Assembly (NCBI GenBank): GCA_040507225.1
Contig: JBEVVG010000002.1
Span: 372,001-436,000, forward strand
Direction of reading: 5' to 3'
Length of the DNA stretch: 64,000 nt
Source of the DNA: Thiodiazotropha sp040507225
GTDB taxonomy: Bacteria > Pseudomonadota > Gammaproteobacteria > Chromatiales > Chromatiaceae
Made by a program: the position numbers and the translations under genes. This document shows, piece after piece, positions 26,099 through 35,390 of this stretch (positions are counted from its first letter, which is position 1; the number at the start of each line of letters is the position of its first letter). The notes beneath the pieces were generated by a model. That model was not told the origin of the DNA. It ran no database searches and was given only the letters and a program-made list of their open reading frames with translations.

Positions 26099-29000
26099 CT
26101 AGTCAAGCAGCAGTTGTTCCACCTGTTCCGGAGGCATTGGCCGGGCGAACAGGTAACCCTGTATCGCATCGCATCCCATGGATCGAAGTTCGGCAAGCTG
26201 CCCGTCGGTCTCAACACCCTCGGCCACGACTTGCAGGTGAAGTTCGTGCGCAAGTGCGATTGTGGCGCCGACGATAACCTTATCGCTATGCTCCTCAAGC
26301 ATGCCGCGAATGAATGATGCATCAACCTTGAGAATTCTGAACGGCAGGTTTTTCAATCGGGTCAACGACGAGTGACCCGTGCCAAAGTCATCAATGGACA
26401 GGGTGATTCCCATTTCATCCAGGCGGGATAATTCATTCACCACACGAACAGTCTGATCAGCAATCGCATTTTCAGTAATCTCGATACCAAACCGGTTCGG
26501 ATCAACATCAAATTCGTTCAACGCGCCAGTTACCCGCTCCACGAAATCGTGACGCCCAATGCTGTCACCGTCAACATTGATGCAGATTCCGATATCAATA
26601 TTCCTGTCGCACCATTCGGCCAATTGTGACACAGCCATTCGTAGTACCTGGATACCGATTTCATGCATCATTCTTCCATTCTCCGCGATCATCAGGAAGT
26701 CACCCGGGGTAAGCATACCCCGGGTGGGATGATTCCATCGAACCAGGGCCTCTACCGAGTTGAACTGCTGTGTATGAAGATTCAGCTTGGGTTGATAGTA
26801 GAGGCATAACTCGCCATTCTCCAGCGCGTGGCGAAGTTCTGTTTCCAGTCGAATGCGCTCGACCGGATCTGCCTCCATCACGGCGTTGTGACGGCGCCAG
26901 GTATTACCTCCCGCATGCTTGGCATGGTACATCGCAGTATCAGAATTACGTAAAAGCGTCTCGCAATCTTCCCCATCATCCGGATACACCGATACACCGA
27001 TGGAAAGACCAACGAAAACCTCATGCCCGCCCAGTTCGAACGGGTTGCTTATGGTTTGCAGCAACTTGTCGACGACAACGTGACTGTAGTTAATATCGTC
27101 CCAGTCTTCCAGCAATACCACGAACTCATCCCCGCCAATACGCGCCAGGGTGTCGTCCACTCGCAGATTGTTGCGAAACCGCTTAACCGCTTCGCACAGC
27201 ATCTCATCACCAATATCGTGTCCGAGACTGTCATTTACCTTCTTGAAACGGTCCAGGTCCATAAACAGAACACCTAGCTGAACGCCTTGCCGGCGACAGC
27301 GCTCCATGGCATGCAACAGTCGGTCCTTTAGCAGGTTTCTGTTCGGTAATCCAGTGAGGGCATCGTGTTGCGCTAGATAGGCCAGGCGATTCTCTTTTTC
27401 CTTGATGTCCGAGATATCCCGGAATACCGCAACATAGCTGGCCACATTCCCTCTAGCGTTACGCACTACGGAGATGGAGAGCCATTCCGGATAGATCTCT
27501 CCATTCTTACGCTTGTTAAAGATCTCACCCTGCCAGACACCGTTCGACTCGAGATCGTTGTAGATCTTCTGATAAAAGCTTGCTGGATGTTTCCCGGATG
27601 CGAGTACAGCAGGCGTTTTCCCCAAGACATCGTACTGCGTATAGCCGGTCACCTCGGTAAAAGCACGGTTGATCTGGGTAATCCTGTGCTTCTCATCTGT
27701 GATCATTAGGCCTTCGGCTGTCTGGTCGAACGCAGCACTCGATTCCGACATTCGCGCTTCGGCTGCCAGTCGTTCCCGGATATCATCGAATACCGTCACC
27801 ACCGAGCTGACCTCACCATATTCGATAATCGGCGACGCAGTCACCTCGACCGGTATCCTGGTCCCTTCCTTGCTCAGGAACACTTCATTGTTACTGCGAT
27901 ATACCTGCCCGATCTCAGTGACCTTGCGGATCGGGCAATCAGCACTGGGCAGGTTCTGTACATTCTCGGATTCCGCGTGGAACAGCTCATGCGCATGTTG
28001 CTGGAGCAGCTCTTCCGGCCTATAGCCAAGGATCCTGCTGGCTGCCGGGTTGATATAGGTAATGACACCGGACGGGTTGATCACATAGATACCCTTGCCT
28101 ACATGCTCGCCTATCATCTGCATATGCCTGCGAGTGCGTTTAACCTGTACCAGCAGCAAGGCAAGTAAAGTAATGGCTGCGATTCCCGCAACCAGCAGAA
28201 GAAACTGTCGCCATGCCCGTTCGGCAAAGTGCGGTACCGGTGCGTAGCTGAGTATGTATGCAACCGTTTCCCCGGCGCGGGTCTTAACCGGTAACAAGCC
28301 CACCTGGAAGCAATCCAGCCAGTCTGTACAGATGAGATGCGCGCCGCCACCGTCATCCCGCATTTGCCGTTGAACCTCTATATTTTGGCCGATCCGCAGT
28401 TCCACCGCTTGTGCATAACCAGGAAGAACATGTTCCGGCGTACCAAACAAAGGGTTCGCAAGATTTTCAGTTACGAAATATCGGTTACCCAGTGCCGGCA
28501 TGTAGAGGGAATCGAGCAGTGCCGAGACACTTGATTCGTCGGGACTCCGGGTCGTGCGCAGAAGATCTGCGCGAGACAGCAGGAAACGCACCACAGTGCC
28601 AGTCTCCGCATCATTTTCCAATTGTCGGCGGATGGCCGCGAATGACAGGCCAATTTCCAGCACGCCCAATAACCGTCCTCGGTCTTTAATCGGGTAGACA
28701 AAGCGGAACCCACTGAAGATCGCCCCGTTCTCAAACCCCGATGCGGGTTTCCCTGTCACAATCACTGATTTGATAAGGGGACGGCTTGACCGCAGGTTGT
28801 CACCGGACCTGTGGGGCGCATGCATGCGCAGCTGCGATATCCCTGCGGCATCCATGAAATGCAGCTGGCGGACGTGCTTCAGGCGCAAAGATCTGTAGAA
28901 TGGCGTCCAGGTGCGATACAGCAGACCCCGGGCAACATTGTCACCGTCCAGGATACGTTGCATCAGCACGAGGGTTTGCTCATCGGATAGCAGCCACTGG

Positions 29001-29182
29001 CTGGTTACGTCCGCGAATTCCCGATAACCGGCCAGCAGGCTGTGATACGATGCCGCCAAACGTGCCTGGGTGAGGGTGCTCTCACGCTCAAATTCCAGAA
29101 ACAGTAGACGTGCGAACAACCCGGCCAGGAGCAGACTGGCCGTCAGGGCGAATACAGTGATGCTGCGACTCGATAGGTTCAC
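26099..29182 (-). CDS. Membrane sensor with PAS-PAS-GGDEF-EAL, dual c-di-GMP enzyme
   Basis: A 1027-residue protein. An N-terminal membrane segment (about 8-28), a large periplasmic Cache-like sensor part (30-322) and a second membrane segment (325-347) are followed by two PAS domains (about 360-480 and 485-610). A GGDEF domain follows (intact GGDEF at about 683, with the inhibitory RVDD site five residues before it), and then an EAL domain (EALVRW at about 811, DDFGTGHSSL, LKVDASFI, EGVET). All key residues for making and breaking c-di-GMP are present. The start is a GTG that overlaps the upstream PhnD-like gene by four bases (GTGA); a longer TTG start is less likely. The binding protein upstream is probably the sensing partner. 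Confidence 0.9.
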   Translation of the reverse strand: MNLSSRSITVFALTASLLLAGLFARLLFLEFERESTLTQARLAASYHSLLAGYREFADVTSQWLLSDEQTLVLMQRILDGDNVARGLLYRTWTPFYRSLRLKHVRQLHFMDAAGISQLRMHAPHRSGDNLRSSRPLIKSVIVTGKPASGFENGAIFSGFRFVYPIKDRGRLLGVLEIGLSFAAIRRQLENDAETGTVVRFLLSRADLLRTTRSPDESSVSALLDSLYMPALGNRYFVTENLANPLFGTPEHVLPGYAQAVELRIGQNIEVQRQMRDDGGGAHLICTDWLDCFQVGLLPVKTRAGETVAYILSYAPVPHFAERAWRQFLLLVAGIAAITLLALLLVQVKRTRRHMQMIGEHVGKGIYVINPSGVITYINPAASRILGYRPEELLQQHAHELFHAESENVQNLPSADCPIRKVTEIGQVYRSNNEVFLSKEGTRIPVEVTASPIIEYGEVSSVVTVFDDIRERLAAEARMSESSAAFDQTAEGLMITDEKHRITQINRAFTEVTGYTQYDVLGKTPAVLASGKHPASFYQKIYNDLESNGVWQGEIFNKRKNGEIYPEWLSISVVRNARGNVASYVAVFRDISDIKEKENRLAYLAQHDALTGLPNRNLLKDRLLHAMERCRRQGVQLGVLFMDLDRFKKVNDSLGHDIGDEMLCEAVKRFRNNLRVDDTLARIGGDEFVVLLEDWDDINYSHVVVDKLLQTISNPFELGGHEVFVGLSIGVSVYPDDGEDCETLLRNSDTAMYHAKHAGGNTWRRHNAVMEADPVERIRLETELRHALENGELCLYYQPKLNLHTQQFNSVEALVRWNHPTRGMLTPGDFLMIAENGRMMHEIGIQVLRMAVSQLAEWCDRNIDIGICINVDGDSIGRHDFVERVTGALNEFDVDPNRFGIEITENAIADQTVRVVNELSRLDEMGITLSIDDFGTGHSSLTRLKNLPFRILKVDASFIRGMLEEHSDKVIVGATIALAHELHLQVVAEGVETDGQLAELRSMGCDAIQGYLFARPMPPEQVEQLLLD

Positions 29183-30015
29183 TTCAAGGTACTGATGATA
29201 TGTTTCACCTGGTGCCAATCTGCTCTCAGTTGCTCATACTCATCATCCGAGGCCGAGATCATTCCCCGGCTGAGCCAGCTTTCCGTATTGCTGTCCTGAG
29301 TGAACTCCAGAAGGGTCTCGCGCAGTTTTTGGATTTCTCCCGCATCCAGCGTACGGGTATCGGCAATAAAGGCGAAACCGGGATAGGGCCCGGCGGTTTC
29401 GATCACCCGCAGGCCCAGCGAGGCATAGCGTTTCGCGATCGCCGCCTTGAGACCAGCAGCGTCGGCATCGCCGGCGAGTACAGCCAGCGCCGCCTTGTCA
29501 TGACCTCCGGTAAAATCATGGCGGTTGCCGTGTGTGTTGAGCGCCAACCCGACCCGGCTCAACATCACGCTCACTGCGAAACTGCCACAGGTTGAGAGGG
29601 GTTGAGTCAGTGCGAAACGGGTGTGCTGGAGCATTTGCAGCGGCACCTCTTCCGCACCGAAGTGGGTGAGAGCGCATTCGTAAGCCGCGGTTCCGTCTTT
29701 TTCCCTCACGCGGGCCAGTGGTGTGAAGAAATCATGCTGCTCGGTCAATTCAATATAGGGCAGAGGTCCAAGGTAGGCGAGGTTGACATCTCCACGCACC
29801 AGGGCATCGATAACCTCCTCATACGTCGGATAATAATGCCAGGTTACCGGCGTTCCTTGTGTGTACGAGATATGTTCCAGCAATGGGCTGAACTGCCCTC
29901 TCAAGGCCCTTTCCTCGAGCATGGGCAAGGGTGCGAAGTGCAAATCCGCGGTCATCGCAACGACTGGCCAGAACACTATTGCGAGGATGATTTTGCGCCA
30001 AGAGAAATGGTTCAT
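29179..30015 (-). CDS. PhnD-like periplasmic binding protein
   Basis: A 278-residue protein with a signal peptide (cut near AMTA-DLHF), belonging to the PhnD/phosphate-phosphonate-type binding proteins. Typical parts are HFAPLPMLEERALRGQF, the YEEVIDALVRGDVNLAYLGP hinge block and the ALTQPLSTCGS phosphate-loop region. No ABC permease or ATPase accompanies it. Its stop overlaps the start of a membrane GGDEF-EAL protein, so it probably serves signalling, presenting a ligand to that sensor's periplasmic domain. The ligand may be a phosphonate or another small oxyanion; that is inference. Confidence 0.82.
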   Translation of the reverse strand: MNHFSWRKIILAIVFWPVVAMTADLHFAPLPMLEERALRGQFSPLLEHISYTQGTPVTWHYYPTYEEVIDALVRGDVNLAYLGPLPYIELTEQHDFFTPLARVREKDGTAAYECALTHFGAEEVPLQMLQHTRFALTQPLSTCGSFAVSVMLSRVGLALNTHGNRHDFTGGHDKAALAVLAGDADAAGLKAAIAKRYASLGLRVIETAGPYPGFAFIADTRTLDAGEIQKLRETLLEFTQDSNTESWLSRGMISASDDEYEQLRADWHQVKHIISTLK

Positions 30016-30580
30016 GATACCGGGTGCCCGTTAATCTTCTGCTTGTTACCCTGTTTATCGGCATTTTTTACATGGACTTTAATTCCCAAAATGTCTGCCG
30101 TAGTTTTAAAAGCATGCCGTCAGGACATCCTCCCGGATAGGCACTGTTACTAGTTGCGCAATTCTGCGCTTCTGACTATGGATCACCAATAACTAGACCC
30201 GGGAATGGCTTCAGATGTTCGCACACGAAGAACGGTACATGAGATGTACATAACCATAGAGAATCTAAAAAATCAGCCGGAATGGCATTGTAACTTTTCA
30301 ACTTGGCGACTCAACAAGCCTCTATAACTGAGCAAGTTTTTGGATTAGATGCCTGTACAGCAAGTTGTCCGAGTTCTCGATATACGCAAGCAGTATCATA
30401 CGCTGCTTCTGACTCAATATTTGTCTTTCTGATCCATTGGATCGTACTGCTAGAGGCAAGTCATGGCTTGGTTAGACATCTCCCGCATATTTTTATATTA
30501 ATAGAATCTTCACAAATGACTGCGTCACCGAGAATATATAAATGGCCTCAGAACAACTCTCATCGACATTGAAAGACATC
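30016..30580. other. AT-rich intergenic region between divergent genes
   Basis: About 565 bases without a recognisable gene; it should hold the promoters of the PhnD/GGDEF operon (leftward) and the lipase-like gene (rightward). I could not pick a confident -10/-35 pair. Confidence 0.45.
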
Positions 30581-31825
30581 ATGCAGATGCAAAATTTGAT
30601 TAAGTATCTCGTTATATTATTACTCACTGTCGCTTTGTTGACTATCAGTGGTTGCTCAATACTGAATATCAAACAGCAGTCAGATGCCATCAACAATACA
30701 GGTACGATATCAGGTAGCTTGAAGGTCGAGACCGACAATGATGCGCTCGCCTATATTCTTCTGTTCAAGGTGCAGGAGATAGGCACAGAACTCGTGTCCA
30801 AGTACGCGCTGCAAGGCGATGGTGAATTCCGCTTTTATGCAGGGTCCGGTACCTACGCAATCGCCGCCTTCCAGGATACGAACAGAGACAAGCTCTATCA
30901 GCACTCGGAACCCGCTACGATATACGGAGGCGCCAAGGTATCTGATGCGATCGTCATACAACTTGACTCGAATCGGGCCATCACACTTGAACAGATGGTG
31001 ATTCATTCACCACTCGAGGAAAAGACCGAGCAGGACAATATTTCATTTGAAATACAGCGATTGAAAAGCGGTGAACTTGCGTCACTCGACGACCCAAAGT
31101 TCTCGCGTGAAATTGGTACGCTTGGGCTCTGGGAACCCATGTCGTTCCTCGAGCAGGTTGGCGGTGGCCTGTATACTCTGTCGCCTCCAGACAAGCACAG
31201 GATCCCGGTGATTTTTATCCATGGGGCAGGTGGTACACCGTTGGAGTTTGAGCACATGATTGAATCACTTGATTCATCACGCTTTCAAGCCTGGGTTCTG
31301 CATTATCCCAGCGGACTGCGCCTCGACATAGTCAGCGACTTCCTGGTCAAAAGCATCAATCAAATGGATAGTCAGCTCACCATGAAAGAATTCTACCTGG
31401 TCGCACATAGCATGGGTGGACTGGTGATGCGCTCTACTGTAATGAAATATACGTCGAGCACACATCGGGCAAAAATCGGTCTGGCAATGACAATCAATAG
31501 CCCCATGAATGGAATGGCAAGCGCAGAATTCGGAACAAAAACTTCACCAATCGTACTCCCATCATGGCGCGATGTTGCCAAAAACAGTGATTTCATAAAA
31601 CAGATCAGTGAATGGTCCTGGCCACATACCATTCCCTATCACCTGGTATTTTCCTATGAATCCGGAAGCGGTGATGACGGTGTTGTGGCGCTTGAAAGCC
31701 AATTGCCGATGTGGCTTCAATCAGATGCCACACGTCTGTATGGTTTCAATGCAGGCCACGCAACAATCCTTGTAGATCGAATTTTTGTTGATCGATTCAA
31801 ACATATTATTAACGCAAGCCAGTGA
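30581..31825 (+). CDS. Lipase/esterase-like alpha/beta-hydrolase lipoprotein
   Basis: A 414-residue protein with a lipoprotein signal (lipobox TISGC, Cys25). Residues about 35-150 form a beta-rich domain of unknown role (carboxypeptidase-regulatory-like, with GTISGSLKVE and GTYAIAAFQDTN). From about 205 comes an alpha/beta-hydrolase domain. This has the oxyanion region IFIHGAGGTP, the nucleophile elbow VAHSMGG, a candidate Asp in SGDDGVVAL and the catalytic His in NAGHATI. Triacylglycerol or other ester hydrolysis at the envelope is likely. ATG codons at 30542, 30581 and 30587 are possible; 30581 gives a standard signal peptide. Confidence 0.78.
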   Translation: MQMQNLIKYLVILLLTVALLTISGCSILNIKQQSDAINNTGTISGSLKVETDNDALAYILLFKVQEIGTELVSKYALQGDGEFRFYAGSGTYAIAAFQDTNRDKLYQHSEPATIYGGAKVSDAIVIQLDSNRAITLEQMVIHSPLEEKTEQDNISFEIQRLKSGELASLDDPKFSREIGTLGLWEPMSFLEQVGGGLYTLSPPDKHRIPVIFIHGAGGTPLEFEHMIESLDSSRFQAWVLHYPSGLRLDIVSDFLVKSINQMDSQLTMKEFYLVAHSMGGLVMRSTVMKYTSSTHRAKIGLAMTINSPMNGMASAEFGTKTSPIVLPSWRDVAKNSDFIKQISEWSWPHTIPYHLVFSYESGSGDDGVVALESQLPMWLQSDATRLYGFNAGHATILVDRIFVDRFKHIINASQ

Positions 31826-31929
31826 CACAATTGAGGCACAGCTTTTGTGTTTGATTTAGCTATATACAGCCCGGGAAACCTGGGTTGACCTCCATTCAAA
31901 AGAACGCAATCAGCCACACGCCCAGGATG

Positions 31930-32364
31930 TTAGTGTTTCCCGACTGATACAGGCCATCGTTTCTTTCTTCGACGAACAATCGAAACAGTAATCACCGGTA
32001 CCAACCACAAGCAGATAAAGATGAGCCAATTACGCCATTGCCGGGCTGATTCGGGCCACTCGGAAATAAGCAAATTGTTTATTGAGAACAGTGGTTCATC
32101 GGCTGGCCATTCACCGAACCAAAAGAATAGCGCGACGGAAATCAACAGAGACAAACCGGTTGGCAACAAAAATCCGATGTAACCCACCGCCCCTCCCGAC
32201 GGGATGGTGAAAATCAGGATAAACAAATCTTCCGCGATAGGAATGCCCTTATAGCTTCGACCGAGGTAGAGCAGTCTAAACAACCCGTGAGCAACCAGTA
32301 TTCCTATCAAGTTCAGAAAGATAAGAACAATAACAATCAGAAAGAAGCTATCCAGATAGTTCAT
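31930..32364 (-). CDS. Hypothetical membrane protein
   Basis: A 144-residue protein with four hydrophobic segments (about residues 4-28, 48-68, 70-85 and 112-132) and a basic C-terminus (VRRRKKRW). No domain recognised. The ATG at 32364 directly precedes the first membrane segment; a longer frame upstream is less likely. It lies 92 bases downstream of the Rieske gene on the same strand and may be co-transcribed. Confidence 0.6.
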   Translation of the reverse strand: MNYLDSFFLIVIVLIFLNLIGILVAHGLFRLLYLGRSYKGIPIAEDLFILIFTIPSGGAVGYIGFLLPTGLSLLISVALFFWFGEWPADEPLFSINNLLISEWPESARQWRNWLIFICLWLVPVITVSIVRRRKKRWPVSVGKH

Positions 32365-32456
32365 TATTCTAATTTGCAAAAATCTCAAATCACTGGCACA
32401 AATGTTCATTGCGGTAGACGCCAAGGACAAAACCGCATTAATTCCCGTAACCTGCT

Positions 32457-32825
32457 TTACTCCGGCAAGGACTTAACCCGTTTGTCAATAATCCAGATAC
32501 CCTCTTCGCTCTCCTGAACCTTTATGCGTGTTAGTTTTTCACCTTCGCATATAGTACTCAGCGACTCACCGGTAACCGGATCATATATGATGCCATGCAT
32601 CGAACAACGCAGTTTTCGTCCCGTGTCATCAAAAATCATATCCTTTTCACAATCGAGCCTGCGAGGCATATGGACACATAGATTTCGATAACATAAGCAC
32701 GTCCCTTCGAAACGAAAAACCACGAAAGATGATGGCTCTTTGCCAAACAGAGCCTCAACCCGAATGTAGTCACCCTCCTTGACTTGATCTTTAGGACACA
32801 CCCATATTCGTGTTTTAGGCTTCAT
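32457..32825 (-). CDS. Rieske [2Fe-2S] ferredoxin-like protein
   Basis: A 122-residue small Rieske protein. The two cluster-binding boxes are CVHMPRR (C-x-H) and CSMHG (C-x-x-H), which together hold a [2Fe-2S] cluster through two Cys and two His. The spacing is longer than in dioxygenase ferredoxins because of an insert (LDCEKDMIFDDTGRKL). There is no signal peptide, so it is cytoplasmic. No oxygenase or reductase gene is nearby, so its electron partners are unknown. Confidence 0.82.
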   Translation of the reverse strand: MKPKTRIWVCPKDQVKEGDYIRVEALFGKEPSSFVVFRFEGTCLCYRNLCVHMPRRLDCEKDMIFDDTGRKLRCSMHGIIYDPVTGESLSTICEGEKLTRIKVQESEEGIWIIDKRVKSLPE

Positions 32826-32951
32826 GAACAGCTTACTGTAACAAGATGTGAATGTTATTCGAGCATTTAGGCCCTAATTTTGAATTGATCTGAGGTTGTG
32901 CGTTTCAAAAATTCTCATAGTACGGATTATTATTATATTTGATTATTTTAT

Positions 32952-33266
32952 TCACGGCTGTATGTGTAATAACGCATCCCGTATTTGCATGTAGGCGATT
33001 AAAAACTCGAACAACATCCTCCAAAACAGTTCCATAAACAAAAATGCAAAACCGAACAAAGCCACAAAAGTGATTTTCTGTTTGCGTTTCAATGAATTCC
33101 AAATAACCTCTTTGGTACTCTCGAATGCTGTATTTACTATTTCATATTTTCGGATAATCCAGGCAAACAACAACCATATACCAAAAGGCAATATAATCGC
33201 CCCAAGATAATAAAATACTATCAATACCTCTGTGCTGATGAAGCTTTCAAAGCTTAGGAATTCCAT
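32952..33266 (-). CDS. Small membrane protein, DUF4282-like
   Basis: A 104-residue protein with two long hydrophobic segments (about 15-40 and 68-92) joined by a charged loop. The pattern YYLGAIILPFGIWLL, followed later by ELFWRMLFEFLIAYMQIRDA, looks like the DUF4282 family of small inner-membrane proteins of unknown function. It is in a run of small minus-strand genes between the Rieske protein and the second carbonic anhydrase. Confidence 0.62.
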   Translation of the reverse strand: MEFLSFESFISTEVLIVFYYLGAIILPFGIWLLFAWIIRKYEIVNTAFESTKEVIWNSLKRKQKITFVALFGFAFLFMELFWRMLFEFLIAYMQIRDALLHIQP

Positions 33267-33396
33267 TCTTCATAAATACCGATACTTGTGAGTAGAACAC
33301 GAGAGCCCAACACCAGCCGACATGCAGTGACGCGCGTCCCATGCAAGAAATTCAGCGCAGCATTGCAGGTCAACCGGCTTTTTTTGTTAAGTTTTA

Positions 33397-33978
33397 TCAG
33401 CTCGCTTTTCCTGCTGCCGTAGCCTCAGGTACTTCCACTAATTTCCCCGTTTTGCAATCGTAGATATAACCATAAATCGGAATATCCGTTGGCACCATGG
33501 AATTGCTCCTGATTCGTTTGACATCTTCAACGACGCTTTTTGCATTATTACTTATGGTAAGCCAGTTAATGTATTTACCATCGGTTGTACCACCGCCTGC
33601 ATTGCAGTCATGCCAGCCTGTCTCATCAACTGTTGCTGTCTTAAGACTGCCGGACAAAAGATCGCCCATGATCTCTGTCGTAAATGTTTCCATTCCACAA
33701 TCGGTATGATGGATCACAAACCATTCTTTGGTTCCAAGTAATTTATAGGAAATAACCAGGGAACGAATCGCATCATCACTGGCTCTACCCCCAGCGTTAC
33801 GTATTACATGGGCATCTCCTTCTGCAAGCCCGGCATATTTCGCGGGATCCAGACGTGCATCCATACAGGTCAAAATGGCAAACTGCCTGCCGGGGGGCAT
33901 GGGCAAGTTACCCTTATCGCCAAAGTCAGATACATAATCAGCATTCGCAGACAACACCTCATCAACTAATTTGCTCAT
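33397..33978 (-). CDS. Second beta-type carbonic anhydrase
   Basis: A 193-residue beta-carbonic anhydrase of the shorter, Cab-like type. Zinc ligands are Cys38 (TCMDAR, with Asp40 and Arg42), His91 and Cys94 (HHTDCGM). RNAGGRASDDAIRS matches the family. It differs strongly from the enzyme at 19400-20035 in sequence and length, so it is not a recent duplicate. The ATG at 33978 follows gaggaga; 12 further codons upstream are open. There is no signal peptide. It is located in the AT-rich region. Confidence 0.87.
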   Translation of the reverse strand: MSKLVDEVLSANADYVSDFGDKGNLPMPPGRQFAILTCMDARLDPAKYAGLAEGDAHVIRNAGGRASDDAIRSLVISYKLLGTKEWFVIHHTDCGMETFTTEIMGDLLSGSLKTATVDETGWHDCNAGGGTTDGKYINWLTISNNAKSVVEDVKRIRSNSMVPTDIPIYGYIYDCKTGKLVEVPEATAAGKAS

Positions 33979-34111
33979 TTCATTCTCCTCTGGTACACAC
34001 ATTTTTTTCGTCATGTGAGATTTCCCATGCGGCGTCTATAGGAAACCTGTCGTGGCCTCCAGCGGAGGCAGGCATGCTAACGACTGCATCCGCTGATACG
34101 AACTCTCTGAT

Positions 34112-34537
34112 TCAACTACGACCGAATAAAAATGCAAGAATGACCCAATACAACCCTTCATTCAGCAAATATATGTCTACCCCAGTAACAATAGTTCTGC
34201 TTTCTGCTTCAGGCAGAAACTCTTTTATTTCATCCTCATCAAAGAATAGTCCGATACACTCTGGACAAAGCTCCAGTTCAACAACTTGAACAATAATTTT
34301 AGCAAGTTGCTGATCGTGACATTCAGGACAATGGCGATTTTCTTTTCCCGCCTTTACTGTATGAAACGATCTTTCAATACCTGTTCGCAATGAACCGTTT
34401 TGTTCATTTTCAAGAATCTGTTGTAGAGCGCTGCTGTCAATCCATGTGCCATTGCACTAAAAGCATGTATGTGAGCCCACACCTTTGGTAAGTGTTTGCT
34501 CCATACTTTCTTTGCAACGAGGACAATCCATATCCAT
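34112..34537 (-). pseudogene. Zinc-ribbon (zf-TFIIB-like) gene interrupted by one in-frame TAG
   Basis: One reading frame runs from ATG at 34537 to a TGA at 34112 (about 141 codons) and is broken only by TAG at 34459-34457. Before the stop are 26 residues with the ribbon's first pair (CPRC) and the Cys of the second pair (HTCF). Directly after it the frame continues CNGTWID, the second half of the typical CxxC-x-G-x-W-x-D block. A second ribbon follows (CPECHD ... LCPECIGLFFDEDE), then a hydrophobic tail. So the stop sits inside a CxxC zinc-binding pair. A nonsense mutation or a sequencing error is the simplest reading. A small perfect hairpin (gcctcc/ggaggc at 34055-34069) lies just downstream. 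Confidence 0.75.
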
Positions 34538-34676
34538 TCAGGTCTTACAACGTGAAATACAGTCTCCAGCACGGAGCGATTGATCGGACATCAATGACCT
34601 TGCCATGCGAGAGTAAGCGCAGAGGACTTCGCATTCGAGGGTTATACCGAAAGACTTGACTACTGCGGTGGCTCTG

Positions 34677-35033
34677 TCACTGCCAGATCCCGGAACAGCC
34701 ACCAAATACTGCGGATACAACCAATAGGTGCATAAGTGCGGCTTCAGTCGAGCCAGAGACGATAAGACATTCAGCCCCTTCTCTTATCTTCTTCAATGAA
34801 CCCGGCAGAATAGTGCCTCTTATAAAATGCACCACTCCATACACGGCGGGTTTAAATCTGTTGCTAAGAAAAGCACCCAACATTGTCACCACCTGAACTT
34901 CGATCAGGATGAGAAATAATTCCAGACCAATTGCATCGATAAATACCGCGAGTTCAATCGTTTCCGGATTGACCAGAATCAGAATGACAACAGCAACTGT
35001 TGCATACCGCCATGCCCTGTTTCTCAGGTTCAT
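34677..35033 (-). CDS. Hypothetical membrane protein
   Basis: A 118-residue protein with hydrophobic segments near residues 9-25, 30-60 and 92-115, and a short basic loop. No family recognised. The ATG at 35033 follows an aaggaa-type ribosome site, which supports it. It lies between the broken zinc-ribbon gene and glmS on the same strand. Confidence 0.6.
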   Translation of the reverse strand: MNLRNRAWRYATVAVVILILVNPETIELAVFIDAIGLELFLILIEVQVVTMLGAFLSNRFKPAVYGVVHFIRGTILPGSLKKIREGAECLIVSGSTEAALMHLLVVSAVFGGCSGIWQ

Positions 35034-35343
35034 TTCGCGTTCCTTTTCTGAGATCACTCGTGTTAGTGTTGCTGACTCTCGTTATCGAGTGATACCGCCG
35101 GCACCAATCAACGCCTTCTTTAGCTAGTCTAGCTTCTGATGTCGAAAAGTCTCATTTATTCGAAAAGAACCGTACAAATCTTATGTGACGAGACACCAAT
35201 GCAATATCAAGTTCAAACCTGCGGAACATCCATATCACTGAAATGCCTTAAGTAATACAGAATCGAGGCTTTCTGACTTAATCACGCCAACAAACCTGGC
35301 AGAGCGAGCAAACCCACCCATCGTCGGGTTAAATGCTGGAAAA
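35034..35343. other. Region downstream of glmS
   Basis: No gene is seen. A weak hairpin on the minus strand (aaccc ... gggtt at 35311-35330), 14 bases beyond the glmS stop, may end the glmUS message. The Tn7 insertion point would lie in this stretch. I did not see Tn7-type ends. Confidence 0.4.
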
Positions 35344-35390
35344 CTATTCCACCGTAACGGATTTTGCCAGATTTCGAGGCTGGTCCACAT
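35344..35390 (-). other. attTn7-type recognition region at the end of glmS
   Basis: The last codons of glmS encode LAKSVTVE, and the DNA (ctggcaaaatccgttacggt on the minus strand) closely matches the TnsD-binding part of the known attTn7 site. Tn7-like elements insert about 25 bases beyond the stop. This is a recognition by similarity to the E. coli site; the window shows no Tn7 genes. Confidence 0.5.

Noticed and set aside
32390..32420. Sigma-54 promoter (tggcac ... ttgcgg)
   Set aside because: The distance between the GG and GC elements is 14 bases instead of 10.
34354..34572. A 72-residue minus-strand frame overlapping the zinc-ribbon remnant
   Set aside because: It is out of frame with both zinc ribbons; the ribbon frame with one TAG explains the conservation better.
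35034..35343. Tn7 right end downstream of glmS
   Set aside because: The tgtgggcggaca-type end and a 5-bp duplication could not be found, so only the attachment site is reported.
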